64,000 bases of DNA from Ulva prolifera (Eukaryota; Chlorophyta; Ulvophyceae; Ulvales; Ulvaceae). Every line of letters starts with the position of its first letter. Within the stretch, counting starts at the first letter, position 1. Both the position numbers and the translations under genes were made by a program. Where the stretch lies: the NCBI GenBank assembly GCA_023078555.1, contig CM041201.1, positions 5,215,713 through 5,279,712 of the forward strand, in the 5' to 3' direction. Of the stretch, positions 44,630 through 57,400 are shown piece after piece. The notes beneath the pieces were generated by a model, which saw only the letters and a program-made list of their open reading frames with translations, was not told the DNA's origin and searched no databases.

Positions 44630-46110
44630 AGCTGATGCTACACTCATATGCATGCGGCCTTATTGCTGGCCGATTTGCATTCAGTCTAGTTGGATGTGTT
44701 GGTAGACAACGCATCGCGACAGCATATGCATCAGGTCACAGTCTCGCAGCGTGGCTTCTGACGACAACGGGCCGTGATGTGCAGATCCAGTTGGTGTAGC
44801 CTGGCAACTTGAATTGAGGTTGTGGGGTCTGGGGCTGGGCTGACTGGGTCCGCTGCAAGGGCGGGCACCAGGCAGGCTGCCACCCAGGCCTGGTGATGCT
44901 CTGTGCGGGCAGATGGCTCCATTCTGTAATGATTCAGATGACTCCACTGCTGGAACTGCGACTTGATTTTGGTTGATCGGGCCTGCAGGGGTGACGTCGA
45001 TACTCATCAGAGAGCGAGCGTGCTCAGCGTTTCGGCCGCTGTATCCTGGCCTCTGTGAGCTCTGGATGTTTCGTTGCGAGGGAGCAGCCTACGAGGCATT
45101 TGTATATTGACACAGGCATGCTGTTGGCTGTGAGAACCAACATGCTAACCCATGTTTTACCCATGATTGCCTGGTGTCTGTGAGGTTGTGTTCTGTTCAG
45201 CTTTTATCTTGTGGGAATGCTTGATGTGGCCATTAGAAGAGGCGAGGGCGAGGCTTGCGACTGGAGCTGTAGCCTCTGCAGACTCAAAAGCGCATCATTT
45301 GAGGGTGCTTTGCATTGTAGTGCGGTGCAGTGCTGGTCAGTGGTATACACTACGCCAGTTTCTTTGTAAGTTTTCGCTGTCATGATGCTTGTGCCCCTGG
45401 TTACCCACCATGCCACCACTCCGTCATAATGCCCACCATCCAGACTGGGGCCTGTGTGTCCAACTTGTGTGCCCTGATGAAGTTGCAATGCCTGCACTGT
45501 GTGCAGTGCTGTTGTAGCTGCATTGTTCGGACACGTTCTGACCAGGTAGGGTTTTGTTCTGTCATGTCTGGTTTATTTGAATATTGCCCGGCCTGTGACT
45601 TGCCATCTCTTCCTGACTGGTTGACGTTACTGACCAGCGGTTAGTAACCAGTATCTCCTGCCATGATTTTGGGCCAAAATGCATGCCTTGCCTGGTTGGT
45701 TCAGTGGCAGTCAGTATCTCTGAGCAATGTGAGCCAATATTGCGCAAGAACCGAGCATTGCTTCACCCATGCTCTAGCCACCGAGAGCATGAACTACAAT
45801 TGTATGCCTTAGTCTCAAGCATATGCAGCGACTTCGGTGGCACATGGCACATGGCGTAGATGCAGTGACAAGGAGCGATGATCATGTCTTCAGTACTGCA
45901 GCAAGCATATTTGTTGTCATCTTCAATTTGACTTTTGTTTCGCGTCACTGGCATGCAGGTTGCATGCATCGCAGCGGCTGATCTGCAATGCATATGCATA
46001 ATATTACACTTCCTTCCTGCAACACTGTGGCTGCAATTCTGCCCCAGCTACCTTGCTACCTCGCCCACGTGCTCTGTCAGTACTGTCAACATTGCGCCCG
46101 TGGCCACGGC
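44630..46110. other. 3' flank of Ala/Cys-rich gene copy 2, no gene recognised
   Basis: Follows the unit 1 flank (26,860-28,320) closely to about 45,985, then enters LINE B-derived DNA. No convincing frame. Confidence 0.4.
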
Positions 46111-46114
46111 GATG

Positions 46115-47560
46115 CGTGTGGATCGAACTCCCTGACCTGCATGTTGCTGTGGGGCACTGTCGTCGCCCGCCACAGATCTCATCATGGAGACACGGCGCCG
46201 CATCATGGCACGATGCGGCATCGCGTAGACGATGGAGCCTCGCATGAGCAGGCTCCCCGCGGCCTTGGCCCCAGCCTTGCGCTCGGCCGCTGCGTCCCAG
46301 ACAGCACAGCAGCAGCTCCTCCATCACTCCAAGTCACCACGACGCCCTCACCCAAGCAGGCCTCGTTCGCACCCGCTCCTCTTCATGCGGTCCAGGCCTC
46401 TAGAAGCTTCGGACACCATGCCCCACGGCGCGACGCCCTCGGCCGATCAGCCCCGCGGCCGATCGGCCCGACTCCTCTCCCATCCCCGCCGCGGCCGCGC
46501 CCGCGCTCCCTCATGGCGCCCATGGGCAGGCACCCACCCTCCCCCCTCACATTCGCCACCGTCTCTCGCCCCCTTGCCTGCAGCCGTCTCCTCCACATGC
46601 TGAGACGCCGGACAAAGCCCAGGCGTGCCGCCACATGTACCGCGGCTTGGGCGTGCTTCGGCCCGTGCATGCTGGCGGATGACTGCACTGCTGTGTTGCT
46701 CTGCCACACTGGGGCTGATTGTGCGTAGGGGTTGAATCCAGAGGAGGCTGCGGGGAGGGGGGGGTATTTGGGGGCTGGGGGAAGCCCCGGCTTCTTGAGG
46801 GGTGGACCGGCGGTGGCCGGGGTGCCAGCTTGGGCAACCGCGGCCGCGCGGGCGGCGGGGTCCTTTTGTGCGAGGCCCGGGGCTGTGTGTGTTTAGGCCT
46901 TGTGGGTTGGGGGGCTGCGAGACTGTGGGTGTGGGACTGGGTGGGTGAGTGGGTGATCGTGTGCGTGTTCGGTGGGCGTCTGTCATGCTGTGCTAGGGCA
47001 CCGTGTTTGGGTTCGACGCGGGTTGACATCTGCTGTCATGCATGCACATGCCGGTGGCGTTGGCGCGCTTGCTCGTTGCCCTGGCGGTGCAATCAGCCAC
47101 TCCGATTGTGTCCTTTCAACACACACAGGCGCCCAAGCCCACAACCACCCACACACACCCACACCCACAGTCTTCCGTGTGGGGCCGGCGCCAGTCTTTT
47201 TTGGGGGGGTCCTGGGGGCCCCCGGCGGCTTCCGTGTGGGGCCGGCGCCTGCCGGGCCGATGCATGGGGCTGCCGCGGCCGCGCGGGCGGCGGGGTCGTG
47301 TGGCGTGTTGGCGTGTGGGTTGTGTGGGGTGCTTGGGTGTGTGTTTGGGTTTGGGTCTGGGCCGCGTGCGGGTGCGTGGGTGCGTGGGTCGGGTTTTGGT
47401 GTGTGGTTCGTGTGGTAGTGTGTGGGCGCGTGGGGTGTGTGGGTGCTTGTTGTGCCTTGGCTTTGGTTGTTGCTCTCCTGCTGCGTGCGCATTGCGTTGC
47501 TCGTGCTCTCCCTTTTGGTCCTGGCGGTGCTACCGGCCCCTCCGGCTTTTTCCTTTGTAA
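46115..47560 (+). mobile_element. Two decayed LINE B copies in tandem
   Basis: The first (about 46,115-47,118) starts at the zinc-knuckle region (MLLWGTVVARHRS matches SLWGTVVARHN of the 38-kb copy), goes through the linker and a 3' UTR and ends TGTCCTTTCAA before ACACACA. The second (about 47,160-47,560) is 3' UTR only, matching 31,418-31,797, and ends CTTTTTCCTTTGTAA before CACACACA. Both have many substitutions and indels. Confidence 0.75.
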
Positions 47561-47829
47561 CACACACACCCACACCCACACGCACCCCCGCCCCACGGCT
47601 CAGCATCATTGCGCCAAAGGCACACGCAGCCAAAGTTGCAAAACCATTGGCAGCCGTACACCGACGCGGCTGTGTGCGCAGGATACATATATGCACCTGC
47701 ATCCAGTTCGTGTGAACGATCCCTGCTTGCATGCATTGTATGGGGTGATGCAGGTTGAGAGGTGTAGGAAGCCTCTGCTCTAGAGCAAGATCTTGCTTCA
47801 ACTGCCCCCCTGCTCTTGATTCTCAACCA

Positions 47830-48600
47830 TCGGTCAGAAAATCGCTAATGGGGCCATTCGCTGTAGACGAAACTGTAAGTAGCATCCAAGGTGGGCTAAG
47901 CTTGCACAAGCGGCGCACCAGCACGCACGATGTGCATGTGCACGTATGCATGGGAGAGCGACGCCCAGAACGACAGGCATCTGTAGTGCACGAGAGCAGG
48001 CGTGGATGGCATAGTTGAGTAGAGGGCGTTTTTGTGAGTCTCATGATGCTCGCACAGGTCATATGGTGCACTGTGCGGGCCGGAATGGCGGGTTGACTGC
48101 CCTGAGAACAACCATTATCGCGCAGCCTGTGGTGGGTTCGCTGGCCAGATCTCAGATCCATGATAGCAAGATGGTGCTGGATTAGTTTTCGAACGCCGCC
48201 GTGGACCGGGCGACTGTAGAGAGTCTGACATGCCACCGGGCTGGTACGGAGTCTTGTACCGGCGAGAGTTTGTGGAGACATAAGGCAGTGGGTGATCTGT
48301 TGTCTGTAAAATTTTCAGAGATAAATCAGGCGATCTGTGTGGTTGGGCCTGATTGCGCTCTCAGTAGGCTTGGCTGCCACCCGGGGGTGCATCATAGCAC
48401 CCATACACCGCTCTGACACCCCCGCCGCACGGGCCACAGCTGCGCAACAATCCTGTCCTTTGGATGCAAACAGCACAGTTTGCTTTAGAGTCTACAGGGC
48501 TTGATTGCTGTGCATTCCGCCAGGCAGTCTGCGGGTGGGGCCTGATGATTCACAGAGTTGAATGGCCCCATTAGCATTTTCCTGACCGCCATGACCAATG
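47830..48600. other. Unit-2-specific stretch without recognised content
   Basis: Sequence on both sides matches unit 1 around 28,935 (CTTGATTCTCA before, TGACCAATGCAGTG after), but this 0.77 kb has no counterpart there. I find no gene, inverted termini or LINE tail in it. It may be an insertion in unit 2 or a loss from unit 1. Confidence 0.5.
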
Positions 48601-48684
48601 CAGTGACTGCATGGTGAACACCATGCAGCGTATATACACTAATGTCCTAGGATATCCCACCTGTACACACACAGACAGTCCTAT

Positions 48685-49830
48685 CGTGAAACGCTATCCT
48701 CTCGCGGCACAAATGCACCACTCAAATCACCGTATGTCCCCGAGAAGGCACGCCATGTGGCGGCACAGCTGCAGGTCTTGGTTGCCCCTGATGGAATCCT
48801 CCCGCCTGCGGCTCCCCGCTCGGCGCACAGGCTTTTGTCGACGCCCACATGTGACAACGCAGCCAGCACACTGTGCAGCTCATTGCCAAGCTCGTGGGGC
48901 TGCCGCTGCCTGCGAAACGGTCGGTCCTGTTCCACTGCCTCCAAAATCGGGGGGCACATCTCCTCCAGCATACACTGTAGGCTGGTCTCCGTGGCCACCT
49001 GCCAGCTGTCGAAGAGGCCACACTGCGTGGCCTCTGCAGCATGGTTTGTCCGACTTGACTCCGGCACAGGCAATGTCAACGTCCTCTTCAGGACACGGCC
49101 CGGTAAATCTAGATTATTTTACTTTTGCAGGCCATCCTGCCTCACCGCGACCGCGGCATGGGGCCCCGGCAGTGCTGCGCAGACGTCGCGGACGCGGCAC
49201 GCATGTCGCCCGCGGCGCTGCCTCAGTGCACCCTCGCCAAGGTTGCCGGGCCAGGCCTGCCATTCGGAGGCTGCGCAGCCGTTGAGTTGGTGCTCAATCG
49301 CAACAGGCTGCGCCTGAAATGGAGTGAGCAGACGCCTCCATCCCCGACATCGCCAACATGTCTGTACAGTCCCGCTGGTGCCGTGAAATGGCGGTGGACG
49401 ATTCGGCAGTGGTGCGGCTGCCCCCGCTGCAGCGAGCGCTTGCCGGAGCCGAGGCCGACGCATGCAAAGCTGCAATCTTCCAGGCGCTGCACACGGCCGC
49501 GGGCGGCCGCTCTGCTCAGATCGCAGAAGCTGTTTACGCAGAGATTTCCCGCCTGCGCAGCTGCATGGGGGCCATTACGTACACATTAATTAGCATGGCT
49601 CACGTGCACAGCGCTCCCGGGCCCCGGCACAGGCCTCTCTGGCATGGAGCCGGCACTACCAGTGGGCTGTTGGTCCCGTTGTCTCATGACGTACGAGCGG
49701 ATTGGCTCAGCCGCATTTGCCTTCCTCGACCGGCTCGCTGACATTGCAGTGGGGTCGGGCGCAGCCTCCCGGCGGCTGCTCCTGGAGAGCGTGATGTGCG
49801 ACCTGTCCATGAGGCCAGGAGGCCCTCGAG
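48685..49830 (+). mobile_element. Decayed LINE B copy with internal deletion
   Basis: It matches the 38-kb copy from inside the reverse transcriptase (AAGGCACGCCATGTGGCGGC at about 48,745) through ILPHRDRGMGPR, but the linker and much of the endonuclease are deleted; it rejoins at a remnant of TYERIGSAAFAFLDRLAD (about 49,690) and lacks the 3' UTR. Several stops are present. The loss of both ends of the normal structure suggests an old insertion. Confidence 0.78.
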
Positions 49831-50155
49831 CGATGACGTCGGCTCGAAGAGGACATCTGGCACGCCCAGGGAGCCGAACTGCTTGCCTGCATGCGGAGCC
49901 AAACTGCTTGCCTGCTTGCCTTCATATGGCCTGCCCGAGACAGGGCCGTAATCGCACGCCCGCGCTGCTGACCTGGGGAGCAACCGCACGAGCTCCGCAA
50001 CGAGCTCGCAACCTCGAGTTTACACATGTCAAAGCAGTATGGAGAGCCAGAGGTGCCGGTCGCGAGGGATGGCACGGTGTACACGGCAGAGCACGCCACA
50101 TCAGCACTGCCTGCTTCATATGTACGCTTGGAAGATGAACAGCCCAGGGGTAACG

Positions 50156-51600
50156 TCCGTGTGACCAGGACAAAGACAGAGTATTCTGTCACTAGTGACA
50201 AATAGCACCACAGCCACCTCACACGTCTGCATGACACGAAACAAGTCCGCAGCGAATGAGTGACGACGCAGTCGCAGCCACTGCCAGATCTCAAAGCACA
50301 AAACAGCCAAACAGCGGCAACCACAACGCACCATATCTCCCACTCACGTAGTGCCTCCACCCTTCAACACATACAATGCATGAGTGCAGGCGTTCTGTGG
50401 CTACGGGCTCCTGCAGTGCTACCTGCCACCTCCTGTCTTTCTCCTTGTGACAGATACAATTGCAATGATGTTGATGTATGCCAGTGACGTGGCATGCAGA
50501 TAAAGATAGCATGGAATTGCATCCGATGAGTCATGATGGTGCCATGCTATGTCGCCCTGCAGGTACATGCTGATCAGGGTTGTGTTACAAGGACAGAGGC
50601 AGCAAGGCGGGCAGCACCGCAAAAGATGCTGATGAGGGGTGTGCATGCATTGCAAGGTAACTTATTTAAGTAATAGGGATATCCTGCAGTTGGAATACTT
50701 CTTCCGTCCTGTTGGAAATTGCAATATTGATTAATGGAGCTGCATGGACGCCTTCCTCATGCCTTCCTCTTGATACGCGATGAATGTAATGAAATGAATT
50801 TAATGAAATGAACGACATCTGCTGCAGCTGTGTTCATTTCCACATGAGGCATCTGTGCACAGGCGATCGAGTTGTGCACAGGCGAGTTATCTGCATGCTC
50901 GACAGTGTGGCAGTGGCAGCTGCAGCTGCTGAGTACCTGATGCTGTGCCTTTACCTTTCTCACAAGAACGAGAATTCTCACGGTAAGTGGTCAGTGTCAA
51001 CCACGTGTACTGAGAAGCTCAGCTGCTCGGACCTGCTGCCAGTCGGATGCAGTAAGTGGGATCAAGTGGGACACCGCGTATATATACCGCTAGATATACC
51101 AGAGTGGCAAAGAATGCAAGCCTGGAAGCCATTTTGGGCTGAACATTGCACGAGCTATGAGCTGCAAATAAGCTGTACAAATTGGACCAAAAAACTGTTA
51201 GCTTGATGACCATACAACATGTGGTCTGACTGTATATTTGATCTTGCATTTGGCAGCATGAGCTGATCATGGCAGCTTTACTGACTGGATAACAGAATGA
51301 GGAATGCTATCCAGATTGAGGCATGCTGTTCAGTGTGATATATGTAAGCATGAACGGTGTGGTGTGGGGGTGTGGTGTGGTGTGGGCGCCCGCCCCAACA
51401 AGCACATGCTCAGATCATGACGGGGCAATGATTCCAATGACAGGCCATTTTGGTCATGCTTGACTGAGGTCACAGCCTGGAACTCTGGCTGCTGCATGCC
51501 ATGATGTGAAAGAAACATGTGATGAATCGCAGCAAACATGTGGCTCTCTCATGTGTGAAAAAGGTCATAGCGTCATCCACTCAGCTCTGACTGTATGTCT
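50156..51600. repeat. R3 block, unit 3 copy
   Basis: Matches 19,650-21,120 and 32,610-33,925 in order. It contains one private LINE B micro-insertion (50,585-50,625). Homology with unit 2 continues to about 52,100. Confidence 0.6.
50585..50625 (-). mobile_element. 41-bp LINE B micro-insertion
   Basis: The minus strand is just the terminal 41 bp of LINE B (GCGGTGCTGCCCGCC to GTCCTTGTAA). It is flanked by ATGCTGATCAGGGTTGTG (50,567-50,584) and ATGCTGATGAGGGGTGTG (50,626-50,643), a diverged 18-bp target duplication. Units 1 and 2 lack it. Confidence 0.85.
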
Positions 51601-52545
51601 GGTCAACATATCTGGCCATATCTGGAGCTGTGCACATTGTTCTGAGATCACCTACAGATGCTCCTGCCCTTGCAACAAAAAAGCAAACTAGTCAAAGCAG
51701 GGAGGTATGGTGCAGGTGGGTACAATGCCATGTTGCTCAAAACCAAGGCTGGACTCGAATATGCAACTTGAAGCTGCAGTCAAACTCAGACTGACACCAG
51801 GATCACAGATTTGGCAGGTTTGGCTGTACACGAAGCCTGGAACTCCGAATTTGAGGTCATGGAGATATTCTAAGCAATATGTGACCAGCAGCCTGAAGCT
51901 AGGCCGGCTAAGCACCTGATGGGCTGCTAGCACATGTGCAGGGCTTAAGCGCTTATGGGCTGGCTTACGCGTATATACGGCCCGGGGCTGCCGGAGCACG
52001 TGGGTGGAAGCAAATATTTTGGGACACTTGCGACATCGCGCCTCCTTGCTGTCTGCTGCTGAACAGCACACGCCTAATATTCTAGATCTAGGCTTGACAT
52101 CGTGACCGCCAGGACTGTCAGAGTAATTTCAGCTCCTCTAGATCTGCGTCCACGCTCAGCTTCTAGAAGCAGCTGCAATGCACACTGCGGTGTGCCATGT
52201 CACAACGGTTGTGCTAGCTGGCGAGGCTGAAGAGGCAGGCAGACCCACAAAGACAGTGAGCAGCTCAGGAATAGGTTCAACAACCCAACACAACGCACCC
52301 AAGCCACAGGCTTGGGCTGTGAACAGGTGGTCTAGCGCCCACACGCTCCGCCAGCCCTGCCAGCCAGCTGCAGTGTAGCCATGATGGTACTACAACTCTG
52401 CATGTGATGCCTCACCAATGACTACATGCCGCACGGTGTCCGTCCTTGGCCTTGCTGAGTGCTGCCCCAATGCAGGGCCTGGTGCGAGGTGCACACTGCG
52501 GCACGTGCACGTTGTTGTGGCTCAGTCTCAAGTGTTGCTGTCCAA

Positions 52546-52589
52546 TTGTTGCAAGTACTTGCACTAGTACGACTAGTACTAGTCGGCTT
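52546..52589. repeat. 44-bp direct repeat with internal 16-bp palindrome, copy 1
   Basis: Identical to 52,834-52,877. It contains the palindrome CGACTAGTACTAGTCG next to CAAGTACTTG, another palindrome. The two copies bracket 244 bp with no recognised content. Confidence 0.9.
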
Positions 52590-52833
52590 GGATGAACAAC
52601 ACAGGTGCATGCGTGAGTTTCTCTACAAACAGGTGCGTAGTTCAGTCCACTCCGCATGATGTCCATTCTGTGCCATGTCTTCCTCGTGTCATTGGTTGTT
52701 ATTGGTTTGAAGAAGGCCGAGCCACTACGTTGTGCAGTCTAGCGAAAGGAGCATGACTCAAGCACGCGCATGGAGCGATTTGATTGCCGAGCAGCCGTAC
52801 AAGGAGCTCACATCTACAAGTTGTTCATCCGGC

Positions 52834-52877
52834 TTGTTGCAAGTACTTGCACTAGTACGACTAGTACTAGTCGGCTT
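52834..52877. repeat. 44-bp direct repeat with internal 16-bp palindrome, copy 2
   Basis: Identical to 52,546-52,589. It could be a very long target duplication of whatever lies between, or the result of local template switching. Confidence 0.9.
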
Positions 52878-54318
52878 TGGTGTGCGGCTGTGTCGCTTTT
52901 GAGCTGGTCTATGATGTGTTTCTGCAATCGATCGTGCGCCGACTGATGCCCTTGCCAAAAGGGTGAACTTCAAGTTGGCAATTTGTTTCGGTTCTTTGGG
53001 TACCTAGCTACTGCAATTGGCATCATGGACACAGAGAATTCCGGATGCAGAGCAAACTTTGAAGCCCAGTCCAAAACGATCAACATCATCACTCTTTTGT
53101 TTACTGTTCTGTACTTCCGATCGCGAGTCTTGATCATCAATGATCATCAATGATTCACGACTCCTGAAGCAACATGTTCACTCTTTTCAAAAGTTTACAA
53201 GTTGTAATCAAGAACTTCCTCAGTTGTAGGTGCAAACTTTTAACCCGATGGGATAGCTAGCTGCAGTCTGACTCAGCTGAGCCATCAATTACAGCAGAGC
53301 TATAGTAACCTTTGAAACGGAGTCAGACACAGGAATATATATTCCTAATCTGCCACCACACGCACGCCAACAGAAGCTATGGAAGGCACACACGCAGACA
53401 TGTCTGACATGTACACACACAACACAGCCAGGCAGGATAGGGTAGACTATAGCACACGCGTACCATCATGGTAGCCACGTATATTCGATACATACATATA
53501 TATATATATATAGTTACAAAGGACAGAGGCCGGGCAGCGAGCCGTTGCCAGGAATACACACGCAAATCCACTCACGCAGTCATGGCACTAGGCCGGTCAC
53601 ATACGTATATGTGCATATATGCATGATTACAAACCCACGCGTGCACGTGAACAGCTGCAGGTCATAGCAGAGTAAACGAATTCATGATCAGATTAAAACA
53701 TATCACAAGAATCTCTTTCACATGCTCGCAGTAGTGGTGCTGCAGCTGCTTGGCCGCACCTCACGCTGGCGGTGTGTCGCCGCGAGAGCAAGCTTGCCAC
53801 CACGAGCTCTAGAGTTGGCATTTGCGCACGCGCGTCATGGCAACTGCGTCATGACTTGCTACCGTGGCGCCCCCGCCCCGCCCCCCCCCCCCCCCCCTGC
53901 CTTGCGGATTTCCATCAAAGGCCTTGAACTTGTGCCAGCAGAAGAGAAGACTGGTACAGCAGGCGAACGCAGTACAAGAATCTGTTCCACACACGTGTGC
54001 ACAGCCACAGCTGCACGTGCACTCCCAAAGGATCCGGATAGAGTCGGAGAGGCAGGTAGCAACGTCCGGATAGAGTCGGAGAGGCAGGTAGTAACGCAGC
54101 AACAGCTCAAGAATAGGTTCAACCAACTCAGCACTACACGCCCGAGCCACAGCAAGCATCCACCACAGAACCAGCAGCCACGGTTCATTTTGGACTTGTG
54201 TACACAGAGCATTCGCGAAATACCCCGCACAATTGCAAGCAGAGTCCAGCCAAAGCTAAGCCCTGAAGCTCACTACTAGTATCGCGCACAAACACCAGCA
54301 CACCCGGCACCCAAACAC

Positions 54319-54445
54319 ATGTATGTATATATATATATATATATATAGCCTATATATATATAGCCTATACTATATAGTATATACTATAACGTGTATAGTA
54401 TATATACTATATATATATGTGCTATATATACTATATATATATGTG
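54319..54445. repeat. TA-rich microsatellite, target of the full LINE A insertion
   Basis: Runs of (TA)n interspersed with GCCTATA and GTGCTATA. Its last 13 bases, ATATATATATGTG (54,433-54,445), reappear at 58,297-58,309 as the target duplication of LINE A. Confidence 0.9.
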
Positions 54446-57400
54446 ATACGTATGTATACGAGCGTAGTGGTTGCTGGTCGATTGTTGTTGGTCGTGTCGA
54501 TTGACCTCGTCCACGGCATGGCAGTCGAGCCCCCGGAGGCTCGGCGCTTGGCATTTGATAATACTTGTTAGGCCATATCTGCAATGCTAGGGTCCCATGG
54601 GCAAGCCGAAGCGGAAGGAGCCGTCAAAGGCAAAGCTGAGCGACCTGAACCGCCAGCACGCTTCGCAGTCGCCCGTGCGACCTAGCCTATTGATTACAGA
54701 CCAACGTAGCATCCTAGATACTAATGAAGTTGTTAACTGCAACAATGGACAGCTCGCAGTCGTGCAGCGCGAGTCACCGCGCGGGTCTCCACAGCCCAAG
54801 CGCCGGCGCGCAGCACCTGCCAGCGGGACAGCTACCGAGGCTCATCTCTCTGCAGATACAAGCAAACAGGTAAAATCGGCGCTGAATGTGGTGCCTGGTG
54901 AGACTCAGCTCGCCACGGCTGCCCCTCAGCAGCCGCCAGCCACCAGCAACGACCAGCACGACAGGGCTCACGGCAGTGCACAGTGCCACCATCCACCCCC
55001 GCCCGCCTCCGCCGACACCCCTTCCCCGCCCCTTCCCCCGCCTCCTGGCCTCGCAGGCGCAGCAGCCAAGCAGTCTGCTACCCGCCGGCCGCATCGCCAA
55101 GCCGCAGCAGCCGCCGGCGCACCCCCCCCTGCGCAGGCCAGTGGGGGCACGGGCGGCAACGCCAAGCAGCAACGTGCCCGGCGGGGAGGTAAGAAGAAAG
55201 GCAAGGGACGGGGAGCAGGTAGCCAGTCGCAGCGGGCGGGCCCCCGCAGACAGGCCGGGCTCCGTGCGGCTGCATCTGCCCCGCCAGTGCAGCGGGCCAA
55301 CGCGGCCCCACGGCTGCGCCTGCCGCAGCATGTCCCCCCAGCCGCCCGGCTGGGGTGGGCCGAGTCGTGCACCAGGGTGTGGGAGCTGGTGGCCGACGCG
55401 TGCACGCATGCGCGCGGCGACAGCGCGCGAGAGGAGGTTGTTGCCGCTTTCGAGGAGCTCATGCGCCTGCCCATGCGCCTGCTAGCGTACAGCAGGGGGC
55501 GGCGCTCTGGGAAAGCGGCGGCAGGGCGGTGCCGCGACTACGCCCTCGGGCTGCCCGTGGAGATGTGGGAGGAAACGCCGCCCGGCCGCTGGCCCGGGAG
55601 GCGCAAAGCTCCCATGTCTGCAGATCAGCTGCGGGCGCAACACATCGACAGATGCTTTCGCATCAAGCGCTCCATTCACAAAGCTGGCCGCGGATTGCAG
55701 GATGGCAAGCCCGCAGATGCACGGTCCCCGGAGGTCCAAGCCGGTCTGCGCGCATTGTTCCCGCCAGCAGGTCCGCCGGTCCCTCTGGAGCCGAACCCGG
55801 ATGTCCCCGCTCTGTGCCTGACACGGGAGGCGCTGGTGGCGGCGGTGGCCGCCGTGAGCGCACACCATCGGGGGTCGTCGGCCGGCCCGTCCGGCTGGAC
55901 GTTCGAGATGATCTGCGCAGCATGCCAATCCTCGGACGCAGCCACCGACGCGCTGCTGGCGGTCGTCAACCACATGCTGTCCGGCATGCTGCCACGGGAG
56001 ACGTTCCTGCTGGACGGGCTCCTCATCGGCCTGGAGAAGCCGGACGGTGGCACGCGGCCGATCGCGGTGGGGGAGACCTGGTACCGGTTCGCGGCAGTGT
56101 GCGCCCTGCGCGAGTACGGCCGCGACATCGGCGAGAGCCTGGCGCCGCTGCAGGTCGGCGTTGGCACACGGGGCGGGACCGAGACAGTCGTGCACGGCCT
56201 GTCTTCTGCTCTGGCCGAGGGCGCTTCGGTGTTCTCGGTCGACATGAAGAACGCCTTCAACTGCATCGACCGCGCGGCCATGTTCGCTGCCGTGAAGGAG
56301 CGTGCCCCGGCGCTGCTGCCCTTCACGCAGTGGGCGTACGGCGCCGGGACCCCGCTGCACATCGCGGGCGCTCCGGAGGACGTCGAGCCGGTCCTCTGCC
56401 AACGTGGCGTCCGCCAAGGTGACCCCCTGGGCCCCCTCCTGTTTGCGTTGACCCTGCAGCCTGTCTTGGAGCGCGTCGACGCGTCAGGCGCCGGCGCACC
56501 TGTGGTGGCGTACCTGGACGACATCAGCATTGCGGGCGACCTCGCGGCTGGAGCTGCCGTGTTCCGGCGGCTGTGCGTGGAAGCTGACGGCGTGCGCAGC
56601 ATTGGGCTTGAGGTGAACCCGGCAAAATGCGGCGTCCACAGCGCCGACGCCGAGGCGGCGGCCGCCGTGGCCGCAGAGCTCGGCATTCGGGATCTGCACG
56701 CGGGCTTCAAGGCTGTCGGCACGCCGCTGGGCACCCCGGAGTACGTCGCCGAGGTGCTGGACGCGCGGGCGCGCGAGGTCGAGGGCCTCGTCGAGACCCT
56801 CGTGCGCATCCCGCTCTCAGTGCAGGCGCAGTTCCTCCTGCTGCGTGTGTCCCTGAGTGTGCGCATGACGCACCTGATGCGGACGGTGCCGTATGCCGTG
56901 CTCGAGCCGCACATGCGCAGGGCGGAGGCCGCTGTGTGGCGCGGTGCCGCCGCAATCCTGTGCCTGCCGCCTGAGGTTGCGGATGCTGCTGCCGCGTCTG
57001 ACAACTCGGCCACTGACGCTGAGACGCGGCGGCTTGCTTACCGGCTGATGTCCCCTGTCAGGTATGGCGGGCTCGGACTGACGATGCTGGTGGACAGCGT
57101 CGCTGACGCGGCTTTCCTGTCGGGGGCCGGCACGGCTGAGCGCAACCTCGCCGGCTGCCCGGACCTGCTCCGCCCCCTCCGCGGCCACAGCCGGGGCAGT
57201 CTGTTGCAGCGCTGGCAAGGCTTGTTCGACGAGCTGCATGAGCTGCTGGGGTGGGAGGCGGATGCCCGTGACCTGCCGGACGCGTTCGTCTCGGGCAAGC
57301 TGCTAGCGGCCCAGCGCGAGGTGGGGCGCGCGGTCGCGGACCATGCGGCCTCACTCGTGCTACAGGGCATCGACCTCGACACGCCGGCCGACAGGCGGGA

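Larger units (their letters stand above)
30313..50066. repeat. Tandem segmental duplication, unit 2 of 3
   Basis: The unit starts at CACGGTGTACACAGCAGAGC and ends where unit 3 starts. It is the longest (about 19.8 kb) because of LINE B insertions at 30.4-32.4, 38.2-41.4, 46.1-47.6 and 48.7-49.8 kb, a MITE at 37.65 kb and a unit-2-only stretch at 47.83-48.60 kb. Removing these leaves the same order of parts as units 1 and 3. Confidence 0.8.

Noticed and set aside
54323-54571. Ile/Tyr-rich frame in front of LINE A
   Set aside because: Pure translation of the (TA)n microsatellite target and the LINE A 5' UTR.
55482-57013. Long minus-strand frames (311 and 445 codons) inside LINE A
   Set aside because: Antisense shadows of the GC-rich LINE A ORF; no motif and Ser/Ala/Arg composition typical of reverse-strand GC frames.
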